Assembly: GCA_002505945.1 (NCBI GenBank)
Contig: DAWM01000011.1
Span: forward strand, 37,581-59,782
Origin: Candidatus Woesearchaeota archaeon UBA119
Lineage (GTDB): Archaea > Nanobdellota > Nanobdellia > Woesearchaeales > UBA119
DNA: 22,202 bases
Direction of reading: 5' to 3'
Shown here: positions 1 to 7,961 of the stretch, in pieces
Numbering within the stretch: the first letter of the stretch is position 1
Layout: the number at the start of each line of letters is the position of its first letter
Notes under the pieces: generated by a model
Told to the model about the DNA's origin: nothing
Database searches by the model: none
The model's input: only the letters and a program-made list of their open reading frames with translations
Translations under genes and position numbers: made by a program

Positions 1-426
1 AAGGGTGTTGAGGATGAAGTCGGAAAAAAAGTAGTATTGAGCTGCAAGAATGCTACAAAAAAAGATAAAAGGTTTTTAGGAACTTTTGAGTCTATAGTAA
101 AGAATATGATAAAAGGGGTATCAGAAGGTTTTGTTTACAAACTAAAGGTTTGTTCAAGCCATTTCCCAATGAATGTTAGTTTTAAGGACAATGCTTTGAC
201 TGTTAAGAACTTTTTAGGTGAGAAAATCCCTAGAATCCTAATGGTTCCGCAAGAAGTTAATGTGAAGGTTGAAGGGGATACTATTATCTTAGAAGGAGCT
301 GACAAGGCTCTTGTCGGTAATGTTGCGGGGAAGATGGAGAAATTGACGAGGATTACTGACAAGGATAAAAGAAGGTTTCAAGATGGCATATATATTATAG
401 AGAAGGCAGGTAAGGTAATTATATAG
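1..426 (+). CDS. rpl6: 50S ribosomal protein L6 (uL6), 5' end outside window
   Basis: This is a structural protein of the large subunit near the sarcin-ricin loop. The frame is open from base 1 (K-G-V-E-D-E-V-G...), so the gene begins before the window. The TTG at 37 is internal, not a start. Family landmarks are visible: NMIKGVSEGF, SHFPM, NFLGEKIPR in the N-terminal half of the visible part, and FQDGIYI near the C-terminus. About 141 residues are visible, and archaeal L6 is usually about 180, so some 40 N-terminal residues are missing. It is the first visible member of the spc-type operon. Its TAG stop is followed directly by the Shine-Dalgarno sequence of the L32e gene. Identity is very secure. 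Confidence 0.96.
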   Translation, partial: KGVEDEVGKKVVLSCKNATKKDKRFLGTFESIVKNMIKGVSEGFVYKLKVCSSHFPMNVSFKDNALTVKNFLGEKIPRILMVPQEVNVKVEGDTIILEGADKALVGNVAGKMEKLTRITDKDKRRFQDGIYIIEKAGKVII

Positions 427-434
427 GTGATTTT

Positions 435-1016
435 ATGGTTAATGATAAACTTATCAGGCTTCGATCATGGATTAAGAAGAAAAAGCCAGACTTTAAACAG
501 GATGGCTATAGAGAGAAGAAAAGAGTTAGGAATAACGATAGGTGGCGAAGGCCTGTAGGGTCTCAGTCCAAAATGCGGTTAGGTAAAAAAGGGCAGCCGT
601 TGAAGCGGAAGTCAGGATTTTCATCTCCTAGGAAAGTTAGAGGAACCCTTAAGAATGGTCTAAAGCCTTTATTGATATACAACTCCTCTCAGTTAGAGGA
701 TTTTGACAACGAGCATTGTAGTGCTGTTATTGCTTCCTCAGTAGGGATGAAGAAGAGGGTTGAGATTGTCAAGAAGGCGATAAAGAATAAGATTGACATT
801 CATAATATAAAGAATGCTGAAGCTTACTTAAAGAAGGTTGAAGAAGAGCTCAAGAAAAGAAAAGAGCTTCATAAGAAGAAAGTGATTCCTAAGAAAAGTG
901 AGAAAAAAGCTGAGGAAAAGCCCAAGCCCAAAAAGGATATTGAAGAGAAAGTAGATGAAGTAGAGAAAAAGAAAGAAGAGAAGAAAGAATGGGACAAGAT
1001 GCTAACTCAAAAGTAA
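435..1016 (+). CDS. rpl32e: 50S ribosomal protein L32e
   Basis: This is an archaeal/eukaryal-specific large-subunit protein. The core (about residues 1-130) shows the family pattern: an N-terminal Lys-rich helix, the segment NDRWRRPVGSQSKMRLG, a GFSSPRKVRG segment, and the C-terminal SSVGMKKR region. After the core comes a tail of about 60 residues made almost only of Lys and Glu (residues 130-193), predicted to be helical or disordered. The tail makes the protein longer than usual (about 125-140 aa). The ATG at 435 is preceded by GGTGA 4 nt upstream, and the gene follows L6 by 8 nt, as in other archaeal spc operons. The charged tail is the only oddity; the core assignment is firm. Confidence 0.95.
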   Translation: MVNDKLIRLRSWIKKKKPDFKQDGYREKKRVRNNDRWRRPVGSQSKMRLGKKGQPLKRKSGFSSPRKVRGTLKNGLKPLLIYNSSQLEDFDNEHCSAVIASSVGMKKRVEIVKKAIKNKIDIHNIKNAEAYLKKVEEELKKRKELHKKKVIPKKSEKKAEEKPKPKKDIEEKVDEVEKKKEEKKEWDKMLTQK

Positions 1017-1046
1017 TTGTTTTATGATAGATGAGCGTGATGTTCA

Positions 1047-1499
1047 ATGAAACTCAATTTCCAGAAAAAAATTGCGGCAAGAATATTCAAGGCCTCTCCA
1101 AAAAGAGTGGTTTTGGTAGATGACGCTCTGGAAGAGATAAATGATGCCGTTACTAGGGAAGACGTTAAGTCTTTAATCAACAAAGGCGCCATTTATCTGA
1201 AGCAGGAGAAGGGCGTTTCTAGAGCAAGAGCCAATAAGATTAGAAGGCAGAAAATCAAGGGCAAAAGAAAGAATCCTGGCTCCCGTAAAGGTAGTAAGAA
1301 GGTAAGAACTAAAGCAAGGGAAATGAGGATAAACACTTCAAGGAAGAAAAGAGAGTTTATTAAGAATCTCAGAGCAAAAAACAAGATTACGGCAAAGCAA
1401 TACAGGAAGCTTTACAACATGATTAAGGGAGGCTTTTTTAGGAGTACCCGGCATCTAAAGTTATACGTTTCAGAGAATGTTTTAAGGAGAGAGGAGTAA
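1047..1499 (+). CDS. rpl19e: 50S ribosomal protein L19e
   Basis: This large-subunit protein is shared by archaea and eukaryotes, and its long C-terminal helix reaches toward the small subunit. The sequence begins MKLNFQKKIAARI. It contains the family segments GVSRARANK and GSRKGSKKVRTKAR, then a basic helical region ending in a tyrosine-containing segment (KQYRKLYNMIKGG). At 150 aa the length is normal for archaea. A GTGATG tract lies 6 nt before the ATG. It sits between L32e and L18, the conserved archaeal order. The stop is followed by a single base before the L18 start. Confidence 0.95.
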   Translation: MKLNFQKKIAARIFKASPKRVVLVDDALEEINDAVTREDVKSLINKGAIYLKQEKGVSRARANKIRRQKIKGKRKNPGSRKGSKKVRTKAREMRINTSRKKREFIKNLRAKNKITAKQYRKLYNMIKGGFFRSTRHLKLYVSENVLRREE

Positions 1500-1500
1500 A

Positions 1501-2082
1501 ATGGTTAAGAAACACACACATCACACTGTTCCATTTAGGAGGAAAAGAAAGGGTAAGACAAATTATCGTAAAAGATTTTCCGTATTGAAATCCGGAAAGC
1601 CCAGAATCTTCTTAAAGATTGGAAGTAAGGATGCTGTCGCTCAGGTTATTGACTATAAAGAAGATGGTGATGAGGTAGTAATCTCTTCAAGGGCAAGCGA
1701 ATTAAAGGATAAGGGATGGTTTTTCACTAACCCCAATATTCCTACTTGTTATTTGTTTGGGTATTACTTTGGCAAACTCTGTGAAAAGAATAAAATTAAG
1801 AGTGTTATCTTTGATACTGGTGTGGTAAAGCCAAAGCACGGAGGGAGGTATTTTGCTTTTGCAAAAGGTATTGTTGATTCAGGGATTGAAATACCTGTTG
1901 AGGAAGCAGCTTTTCCTTCAGAGGAAAGGATAAAGGGAGAACATATTGCGAAGTACACTGCTGCTCTTAGGGAAAAAGGAGAATTAAGCAAAAAGTACTC
2001 AGTCTTCATAAACAAAGCTCATAATCCAGAAAAAATTTCAGAGTTGTTTGATAAAACCCTTAAAAAACTGGATTCGCTTTGA
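1501..2082 (+). CDS. rpl18: 50S ribosomal protein L18 (uL18)
   Basis: This 5S rRNA-binding protein belongs to the central protuberance of the large subunit. Archaeal L18 landmarks are present: YRKRFSVLKSGKPR near residue 22, VAQVIDY, SSRASELKDKGW, the glycine-rich turn FGYYFGKLC, and FAKGIVDSGIEIP followed by ERIKGEHIAKY. At 193 aa the length is normal for archaeal L18/L5e-type proteins. A GAGAGGAG purine tract just before the ATG serves as the ribosome binding site and lies in the end of the L19e gene. It is co-directional and tightly spaced in the spc operon. A 5S rRNA gene is also in this window (7988-8097), but it is not linked to this operon. Confidence 0.95.
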   Translation: MVKKHTHHTVPFRRKRKGKTNYRKRFSVLKSGKPRIFLKIGSKDAVAQVIDYKEDGDEVVISSRASELKDKGWFFTNPNIPTCYLFGYYFGKLCEKNKIKSVIFDTGVVKPKHGGRYFAFAKGIVDSGIEIPVEEAAFPSEERIKGEHIAKYTAALREKGELSKKYSVFINKAHNPEKISELFDKTLKKLDSL

Positions 2083-2109
2083 TCATACGCGGAAAATGAG
2101 GTAATCACA

Positions 2110-3000
2110 ATGGCTAAATCAAGTTCAACAAAAAAGAAGGAGTCTCATGTAGATAAGAATAGACGAGACAAGAAAAAATCTAAGAAAAAAGAAAGGGCTG
2201 AAGAGATGGGAGAGGAGAATATTGATGAAGAGTATGAGGAAGATGGAGATGATGATAATTCTGAAGAGTCTCAGAAGGTTGTGAGTGTTCCTGAGGATTT
2301 GGAAAACTGGAAGCCTAAGACGGAATTGGGCAAGCAGGTAAAGGAAGGTAAAATCACTGATATTGATGATATCCTTAAGGAAGGGAAAGCTATTCTTGAA
2401 GCAGAGATTGTGGATATGCTTTTGCCTAATCTTTCTTCTGAGTTGCTTATGGTCGGGCAGGCTAAAGGAAAGTTTGGAGGGGGTCAACGAAGAGTCTTTC
2501 GCCAAACACAGAAGAAAACCGAAGAAGGAAATAAGCCTCATTTTACCACTATTGCAGTTGTTGGAGATGATGATGGGCATGTTGGTATTGGAATTGGTAA
2601 GGCTAAGGAAACTGTTCCTGCCAGAGAAAAGGCTATAAGGAAAGCAAAGATAAACATAATGAAGATAAGGCGAGGTTGTGGTTCTTGGGTTTGTCATTGT
2701 GGAGAACCTCATTCAATTCCTTTTAAAGTAACCGGTAAATGTTCTTCATTAGAGATTGATTTGATGCCGGCTCCAAAAGGTAAAGGCTTAGTGGTAGATA
2801 GGGAATTGTCAAAGATACTGAGATTAGCTGGCATTAAGGATGTATGGAGTGATGTTAGAGGGCAAGCCAAGAACAAGGTTAATTTAGTGGAAGCCTTATG
2901 GGACTGTTTTAGAAGAATGTCTCAAATGAGAGTTCAGCAAGAACAGGCAAAAACGATAGGGCTTGTGGATGGCTCAATTAAAGCTGGAAAAGCTGAATGA
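2110..3000 (+). CDS. rps5: 30S ribosomal protein S5 (uS5) with charged N-terminal extension
   Basis: This small-subunit protein contributes to decoding fidelity and the mRNA entry site. The conserved body starts around residue 65 (ENWKPKTELGKQVKEGKITD). It continues through the double-stranded RNA-binding fold and the GIGIGKAKE loop, and ends with the S5 C-terminal domain (GLVVDRELSKILRLAGIKDVWS). The first 60 or so residues are an added segment, first Lys/Arg-rich then Glu/Asp-rich, so the product is 296 aa against roughly 210-235 for typical archaeal S5. The ATG at 2110 has GAGGTAATC just upstream, close to the archaeal GGAGGTGATC consensus, which supports translation of the extension. Cysteines at CGSWVCHCGEPH are typical of archaeal S5. 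Confidence 0.94.
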   Translation: MAKSSSTKKKESHVDKNRRDKKKSKKKERAEEMGEENIDEEYEEDGDDDNSEESQKVVSVPEDLENWKPKTELGKQVKEGKITDIDDILKEGKAILEAEIVDMLLPNLSSELLMVGQAKGKFGGGQRRVFRQTQKKTEEGNKPHFTTIAVVGDDDGHVGIGIGKAKETVPAREKAIRKAKINIMKIRRGCGSWVCHCGEPHSIPFKVTGKCSSLEIDLMPAPKGKGLVVDRELSKILRLAGIKDVWSDVRGQAKNKVNLVEALWDCFRRMSQMRVQQEQAKTIGLVDGSIKAGKAE

Positions 3001-3042
3001 TTTGTAACTTTTTAATGACTTGGCTTATATAGTGTGATCAAA

Positions 3043-3450
3043 ATGAAAAAAGGAAAGAAAGGAAATAAGGAAGAAGAGAGTGGTAAGGAGTTGATTGCAT
3101 TTCTCTTAGTTAAAGGTATCTCTGAAGTAGAGCCGCATCATAGATATACATTAGACTCGCTAAAGCTAAAAAAGAAGCATTCTCTGGTGGTTACAAAGAA
3201 TCTTCCTTCTTTTAGGGGCATGATAAGGTCTTTGAACGAATTGGGAATATGGGGAGAAGTGTCAAAAGAGGGCATTAAAAAAATTGAATCAAAAAGAAAA
3301 CCTGTTTATTCTTCTGATTCTATTTCAGTATTCAATCTGTCTCCTCCAAAAGGTGGCTTTAAAAAAAGCATTAAAAGAGGAAGTCCAAAGGGCATTCTTG
3401 GTAAGAAGGATGAAAAGTCTTTCTTGGATATCTTAAATAGGATGATTTGA
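3043..3450 (+). CDS. rpl30: 50S ribosomal protein L30 (uL30)
   Basis: This is a large-subunit protein of archaeal type, longer than bacterial L30. The core reads LIAFLLVKGISEVEPHHRYTLDSLKL. It continues with a central segment (FRGMIRSLNELGIWGE) and ends with the archaeal C-terminal domain (FNLSPPKGGFKKSIKRGSP, GKKDEKSFLDILNRMI). A GTG three codons upstream at 3034 is in frame, but GTGATC there matches the 16S anti-Shine-Dalgarno sequence and lies 5 nt before the ATG at 3043. I therefore take 3043 as the start and the GTG as part of the ribosome binding site. A short Lys/Glu-rich N-terminal addition precedes the core. The order S5-L30-L15 is the conserved archaeal one. Confidence 0.92.
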   Translation: MKKGKKGNKEEESGKELIAFLLVKGISEVEPHHRYTLDSLKLKKKHSLVVTKNLPSFRGMIRSLNELGIWGEVSKEGIKKIESKRKPVYSSDSISVFNLSPPKGGFKKSIKRGSPKGILGKKDEKSFLDILNRMI

Positions 3451-3459
3451 GGGATGTTT

Positions 3460-3966
3460 ATGGTAGTTTCAAGAAGAAAAAAGGCTTCACGGCAACGAGG
3501 AAAGAAAACCCATGGTTGGGGCTCTAAAAAGAAGCACAGGGGTTCTGGAAATAGGGGAGGTAGAAGGCATGCCGGAACTGGAAAGAGAGGAGACTCTAAG
3601 AAGCCCAGTTTCTGGAAGAATAAGAAATATTTTGGAAGGCATGGTTTTAACAGAAGACCATCTATGAGGAAAAGTTATAATCCTATCAATGTTGGTGATT
3701 TGGATAATTCTATAGAAACCTTCATCAAGTCTGGCGCGGCTGAGAAAAAGGCTGATGGCTATGAGGTTGATTTTACTAAGACACAGTTTAACAAGCTTTT
3801 GGGTAAGGGAGATACTAGCAACAAGCTCATTATCACGGTTGATTCTGCTTCAACTAAAGCAAAGGACAAGATTGAGAAAGCAGGAGGAAAGCTTAATTTG
3901 TTGTCTGAAGCAGAAAAAGATTCAGAGGACAAATCAGACGATTCAGATAATCCTTCATCTAATTGA
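3460..3966 (+). CDS. rpl15: 50S ribosomal protein L15 (uL15)
   Basis: This is a large-subunit assembly protein. The N-terminal half has the hallmark Arg/Gly-rich extended segment with THGWGSKKKHRGSGNRGG, followed by the L15/L18e-like globular domain (VGDLDNSIETFIKSG and ITVDSASTKAKDKIEKAGG). The last 25 residues are an acidic Ser/Asp/Glu tail (EKDSEDKSDDSDNPSSN). Two ATGs lie close together, at 3454 and 3460. GAGGG sits 6 nt before the second and only touches the first, and archaeal L15 normally starts M-V-V, so 3460 is preferred. The stop is followed by 53 nt before secY. Confidence 0.94.
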   Translation: MVVSRRKKASRQRGKKTHGWGSKKKHRGSGNRGGRRHAGTGKRGDSKKPSFWKNKKYFGRHGFNRRPSMRKSYNPINVGDLDNSIETFIKSGAAEKKADGYEVDFTKTQFNKLLGKGDTSNKLIITVDSASTKAKDKIEKAGGKLNLLSEAEKDSEDKSDDSDNPSSN

Positions 3967-4019
3967 GAATTGCTAAATAGTGCTGAATGCAAAAATGATA
4001 AAAGGTCCATTGAGCGAAA

Positions 4020-5432
4020 ATGATTATTGATAAGATTGCTGATTTTGCAAAGGTGCTTCCAGAGGTTAAGAAGCCTACCCAGCAGAGAGTTCCATTTAAC
4101 ACCAAGCTTAAATGGACTGTTATTATGCTTGTCGCTTACTTTATTCTTACTCTAATACCTCTTTTTGGACTGGGGGAAAGAGCGCTTCAGCAATTTGAGT
4201 CTTTATCTGTTATCTTAGGTGCTTCTTTTGGTTCTCTTATGTCTCTCGGTATTGGGCCTATCGTAACCGCTTCTATTATACTTCAGGTCTTAGTGGGAGC
4301 TGACATCCTGAAGATTGATATGAGTTCTCCAGAAGGTAAAAAGAAGTTTCAGGCTCTGCAGAAGATTTTTGCTATTATTTTTGTAATTGTTGAAGGGGCG
4401 ATATATGTTTATCTGGGTGGCCTTTCTCCTGCTCCCTATTATGATCCTGCTAGTAATCAGTTCATTGCTCATGAGATTGAGGGTGTTATTGCTTTAAGTG
4501 CGTTTCAGATAAGTGCTCTGAAGTTTGTACTTTTCTTACAGGTTTGTTTGGGAGGCTTTTTAGTAATCCTCATGGATGATGTGGTTTCAAAATGGGGCTT
4601 TGGTTCAGGTATTAGTCTGTTTATTGTTGCTGGTGTAAGCAGGAGTATCTTCTTGGGGGCATTTAGTTGGATAAAGACTGATGGAATTCATTTTAATGGC
4701 GCTCTTCTTGGAGTTTTTCAGGCATTGTCTATGGGGGAACCAGGAGTTCTCCTTGAGCAACTCTCTCGTATTGTATTTACTGTATTAGTGTTTGTGCTTG
4801 CTGTTTATCTTCAATCTATGAAGATAGAGATTCCTCTGTCTCCTGGAAGAGTAAGAGGTTATGCGGTAAGATGGCCGCTCAATTTCATATACACAAGCAA
4901 CATCCCTGTGATCCTCACAGCTACTTTGCTCAACAATATCGCTATGTTTTCAGGTTTCCTTGTGAAGAATCCAGCGGTTTCTAATCAGCTGCAGTTATTT
5001 TTCTCTGGGCCCAGTATTATCCAGAACCTTATAAATGGCTCTTTTAGTTCAGGACTAATAGGTGCTATGTTCGTTTATTTGGGTTTAATGGTGGGTGGCG
5101 CTATTCTGTTCTCGCTTTTCTGGGCTAAAACCTCTGGAATGGATCCTGCTTCTCAGGCAGACCAAATCATTGGCTCTGGCCTGCAAATTCCTGGTTTTAG
5201 AAGAGACAAAAAGATATTGGAAAGGATTTTGAGCAAGTATATTTGGCCATTGACTGTGTTAGGAGGAGCTTCAGTAGGTTTCCTTGCAGCTTTCGCTGAT
5301 ATGACTAATGCTTTGTCAAGAGGAACCGGGATATTACTTTCTGTAATGATTGTTTATAAGTTATATGAGGAAATAACTAGGGAGCATGCAGCAGACATGC
5401 CTGCTTTCCTTAGAAAGTTTTTTAAGGTCTAA
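4020..5432 (+). CDS. secY: Preprotein translocase subunit SecY (Sec61 alpha)
   Basis: This is the channel-forming subunit of the SecYE-beta protein-conducting pore in the cytoplasmic membrane. The 470-aa length and about ten hydrophobic segments fit archaeal SecY. Recognisable stretches are the plug/TM2 region (LGASFGSLMSLGIGPIVTAS), the TM5-6 region with DDVVSKWGFGSGISLF, the cytoplasmic loop with ESMKIEIPLS-like sequence (QSMKIEIPLSPGRVRGY), and the C-terminal QIIGSGLQIPGFRRD followed by GTGILL. It follows L15 at the end of the spc operon as in most archaea. Adenylate kinase, often next in archaeal genomes, is absent here; a DUF106 membrane protein follows after 20 nt. Confidence 0.96.
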   Translation: MIIDKIADFAKVLPEVKKPTQQRVPFNTKLKWTVIMLVAYFILTLIPLFGLGERALQQFESLSVILGASFGSLMSLGIGPIVTASIILQVLVGADILKIDMSSPEGKKKFQALQKIFAIIFVIVEGAIYVYLGGLSPAPYYDPASNQFIAHEIEGVIALSAFQISALKFVLFLQVCLGGFLVILMDDVVSKWGFGSGISLFIVAGVSRSIFLGAFSWIKTDGIHFNGALLGVFQALSMGEPGVLLEQLSRIVFTVLVFVLAVYLQSMKIEIPLSPGRVRGYAVRWPLNFIYTSNIPVILTATLLNNIAMFSGFLVKNPAVSNQLQLFFSGPSIIQNLINGSFSSGLIGAMFVYLGLMVGGAILFSLFWAKTSGMDPASQADQIIGSGLQIPGFRRDKKILERILSKYIWPLTVLGGASVGFLAAFADMTNALSRGTGILLSVMIVYKLYEEITREHAADMPAFLRKFFKV

Positions 5433-5452
5433 TGGTGTGAAGTAAAAGAAAA

Positions 5453-6199
5453 ATGGTATTTGACTCTGTTTTGGATTTCTTGCTTGGGTGGTTGACTACC
5501 TTCCATCCCACTTTGGCGTTATTTATTTTTGCCTTTATAGTAGCTTTGATTACTACTCTTGCTTTCAAATATTTCTCAGATCAGAAGGAAATGAAGCGTC
5601 TTAAGTCTGAGATGAAAGAGCTAAGAAAAGAGATGAAGTTGCATAGAAGCGATCAGAAGAAGATGATGGCCACTCAAAAAAAGCTTCTTAAGCTTCAGGG
5701 CCAGTACAATAAGCATATGTGGAAGGTTAATCTTTATACTATAATCCCGATAATCATTCTTTTTTCATGGTTGAATGCTCATTTTGCTTATTTTCCAATA
5801 GAACCAAATGAGCCTTTTAATCTTACTTTGGTTTTTGATTCCAATAAATCAGTAGAAGATGTTAGCTTAGATTACCCAGAAAAATTGACTTTGCTAAACA
5901 AATCTCCTGTAAATTCAACTGCTGAGCAGCTTAATTATACTTTCCAGGGCGAAAAAGGGCAGTACAACCTTTCAATTCTATACAATAATCGGACTTTTTA
6001 TAAGAATGTTGTAATCTCTGATAAGCAGGAATACGCTCCTGTGGAAAAGGGAATTAAGGATTCGGCTCTTAAAAGGATTAAGCTTTCTAATAAGCCGATG
6101 AGAATAAACCTTGGTATTCATATGCACTGGATATTTGCTTACATAATATTCTCAATGGCTCTCAGCCCTATCTTGAGAAAGGTGCTGAAGGTGTATTAA
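5453..6199 (+). CDS. DUF106/EMC3-TMCO1-like membrane protein (putative Oxa1-superfamily insertase)
   Basis: The 248-aa protein has an N-terminal membrane segment (about residues 18-40), then a Lys/Glu/Met-rich cytoplasmic coiled coil (about 43-85, KEMKRLKSEMKELRKEMK), a second membrane segment (about 95-110), a domain of about 100 residues with many N-glycosylation-type NxS/T sites (NKS, NST, NYT, NLS, NRT), and a last membrane segment (about 228-242). That topology is the DUF106 family pattern, related to EMC3, TMCO1 and Oxa1/YidC membrane-protein insertases (established family knowledge). Its place directly after secY supports a role in membrane-protein biogenesis. The outside domain between the second and last membrane segments is larger than in the minimal family members I recall. 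Confidence 0.82.
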   Translation: MVFDSVLDFLLGWLTTFHPTLALFIFAFIVALITTLAFKYFSDQKEMKRLKSEMKELRKEMKLHRSDQKKMMATQKKLLKLQGQYNKHMWKVNLYTIIPIIILFSWLNAHFAYFPIEPNEPFNLTLVFDSNKSVEDVSLDYPEKLTLLNKSPVNSTAEQLNYTFQGEKGQYNLSILYNNRTFYKNVVISDKQEYAPVEKGIKDSALKRIKLSNKPMRINLGIHMHWIFAYIIFSMALSPILRKVLKVY

Positions 6200-6254
6200 T
6201 TAATTTAAATGGTTCAAAGAGAGCTAAATAAAACAAAAGTGCAAGAATAAGATT

Positions 6255-7277
6255 CTAGTTCTCTTTATCTGTTTGATTGAATAGCAGTTCAGAGTCGTCT
6301 CCAATGTTTACTTTGTAGGGTGTGGCTTGGGTAAAGCTGTTATGGCCAATGATTGAGTTAGCTACACTAATATCCTTGACGGAAGCTCCGTTGTTTATAA
6401 TACTATTTTTGATTATTGAGTTGGAGATCTCTGATTTGTCTGCAATAGACACATAAGGTCCAATTATAGAATGTCTTATCTTTGCTTTCTTTGAGATGTA
6501 TACTGGTGGGATAAGTATGTTATCCTTAACGATTATTGGGTTTCGTGTTTTGCTGTGTTTCTTTAGTATATGCTGATTGGTTTCTAACAATGCTTCACTG
6601 GTGCCACAATCAAACCAGTTTTCAATCTTGAATGTGGTAAGTTTAGCTCCCCAATCCACCATTTTCTGGAAAGCATGGGTTATTTGATACTCTCCTTTAA
6701 GGGTAATGTTATTTTCAATGAGATATTCAATTGCTTTGAACATCTTTTCATAATCTCTTATGAAGTTAACCCCTACAAGAACTTCGCTTCTTTTTATGAA
6801 ATCAGGCTTTTCAATGAGATTCTTTGCGAAAGATCCTTCTTTTTCTACAATTCCGAACCGTCTTGGATCATCAATCATTTTTGTTCCTAGTGAACCATCG
6901 GTGTTTGGTTTGAATGCAGGAGAAATATCACCCTCAAAAAGGGTATCACCATAAACAATCAACACGGGATGATGTATGTAATCTTTTGCCATCCCAATTG
7001 CATGTCCTAGTCCTCGTCTATGTTTCTGTTCTACAAATGTGAAATTTATGTCTGGATACGCCCTTGGCAGATATTGCTGAAGCTTTTCCCCAAAGTAGCC
7101 TATTATCATAACGATATTTTTTACACCATGAGAAATTATTGCGTCAATGATATGAGATATTATTGGTTTCCCTCCAACAGAAACAAGTGCTTTTGGTTTG
7201 TTGTGTGTTTGAGGTCTTAATCTTGTGCCTACTCCTGCTGCAGGGATTATTGCTTGAATCTCTTCTCTTTTAACCAT
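6255..7277 (-). CDS. Sugar-phosphate nucleotidyltransferase with left-handed beta-helix tail
   Basis: The enzyme would activate a sugar 1-phosphate with an NTP to give a nucleotide sugar for surface glycans or N-glycosylation. The N-terminal 230 residues are an NTP_transferase domain. They carry the pyrophosphorylase signature PAAGVGTRLRP (residues 12-22), then KPKALVSVGGKP, and the metal-binding YGDTLFEGDIS. Residues of about 245-325 carry hexapeptide-like isoleucine repeats (IIGPYVSI, SNSIIKNSIINNGA, NSIIGHNS), a left-handed beta-helix as in RmlA-long/GlmU-like proteins. The exact nucleotide and sugar (dTDP-glucose, UDP-glucose or similar) cannot be decided from sequence alone. It runs convergent to the DUF106 gene and divergent from the 7397 gene, with its own TATA box near 7315. 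Confidence 0.85.
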   Translation of the reverse strand: MVKREEIQAIIPAAGVGTRLRPQTHNKPKALVSVGGKPIISHIIDAIISHGVKNIVMIIGYFGEKLQQYLPRAYPDINFTFVEQKHRRGLGHAIGMAKDYIHHPVLIVYGDTLFEGDISPAFKPNTDGSLGTKMIDDPRRFGIVEKEGSFAKNLIEKPDFIKRSEVLVGVNFIRDYEKMFKAIEYLIENNITLKGEYQITHAFQKMVDWGAKLTTFKIENWFDCGTSEALLETNQHILKKHSKTRNPIIVKDNILIPPVYISKKAKIRHSIIGPYVSIADKSEISNSIIKNSIINNGASVKDISVANSIIGHNSFTQATPYKVNIGDDSELLFNQTDKEN

Positions 7278-7309
7278 TTTTACGACTCTTGGATAGTAAT
7301 TTATCTTTT

Positions 7310-7319
7310 CTTTTTAAAG
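7310..7319 (-). promoter_or_regulatory. TATA box of the nucleotidyltransferase gene
   Basis: On the - strand the sequence ACTTTAAAAAG lies about 38 nt before the ATG at 7277. Transcription starting about 25 nt downstream of its centre would leave a leader of roughly 13 nt. The call rests on match to the archaeal TATA consensus and spacing only. Confidence 0.45.
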
Positions 7320-7363
7320 TTTTCTGCTTATGATTTTTATCTTTTGCAACCAGAATAGGATAA

Positions 7364-7374
7364 GTATTAAAAAG
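7364..7374 (+). promoter_or_regulatory. TATA box of the 180-aa gene (leaderless)
   Basis: GTATTAAAAAG is centred about 27 nt before the ATG at 7397. Transcription would begin at or next to the A of the start codon, giving a leaderless mRNA. No Shine-Dalgarno sequence is visible before the ATG, which fits. Confidence 0.55.
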
Positions 7375-7396
7375 TGTTTTTGCTTTTCATTCTTCT

Positions 7397-7939
7397 ATGT
7401 TTGTAAGAATTAAGAAAATTGGCAAATATAGGTATGGTTATTTAGTAGAGAACAAATGGACTGAAGAAGGGGCTAGGCAGAAGAATAGGGCTTATTTAGG
7501 CAGGGTTTTTGATTTTGGCAGGTTGGATTTAAATGCTTTATTTGATGAAGATTTATCAGGAGAGCTGACTGAGAAGGAGTTTAAGAAAGGGCTGGAATTG
7601 CTTTTACAGCGATTGCTCTATCACTTGGGATTTGATAAAAAAGGAAGTCGGTTTGTTAAAGAGGGCTTTAAAGTAAGTAAGAAAGAAGTAAGGAAAGGAA
7701 AGAAGAAGTGTGTGATTGAGGTTCATCATGGTTTTCTCTGTGATCATACTCTTGCGGAGTTGTTTTCTCTGGCTTATAAAGGCGGTTCATTGAGGGAATG
7801 GGGTTTCAGATTAGCTAATACTATAAGTATGAGCGGAATACCTATCTCTAAGCAAGAGTTTGTGGGGCTTTCAGCTCGAGCTATTTCTGAGCATGAAATC
7901 AGGGTTAGAAATAAGGAATTTGAGGATTTTTATTACTAG
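7397..7939 (+). CDS. Protein of unknown function, N-terminus like a transposase-associated strand
   Basis: I cannot assign a function to this 180-aa protein. Residues 1-37 (FVRIKKIGKYRYGYLVENKW, then RQKNRAYLGRV) have the look of the short N-terminal beta segment found at the start of IS4/IS1634-type transposases and of uncharacterised archaeal proteins. No DDE catalytic core follows, so it is not a transposase. Residues 57-78 are a predicted helix, 84-105 are strongly basic, and 106-165 (IEVHHGFLCDHTLAELFSLAYKGG, WGFRLANTISMSGIPISK) look like a compact mixed domain with two Cys and several His. It is soluble, without signal or membrane segments. It converges with the 5S rRNA gene. The leaderless-type promoter supports a real gene. 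Confidence 0.7.
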   Translation: MFVRIKKIGKYRYGYLVENKWTEEGARQKNRAYLGRVFDFGRLDLNALFDEDLSGELTEKEFKKGLELLLQRLLYHLGFDKKGSRFVKEGFKVSKKEVRKGKKKCVIEVHHGFLCDHTLAELFSLAYKGGSLREWGFRLANTISMSGIPISKQEFVGLSARAISEHEIRVRNKEFEDFYY

Positions 7940-7961
7940 TTTTTATTACTCTCCACCTCTG

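Noticed and set aside
37..426. L6 as a complete gene starting at TTG 37
   Set aside because: The frame stays open to base 1 and the codons before 37 read as L6-like sequence. The start lies outside the window.
2125..2712. 195-codon - strand frame
   Set aside because: It is fully antisense to the conserved S5 gene, with Phe/Leu/Ser-rich composition produced by the opposite strand.
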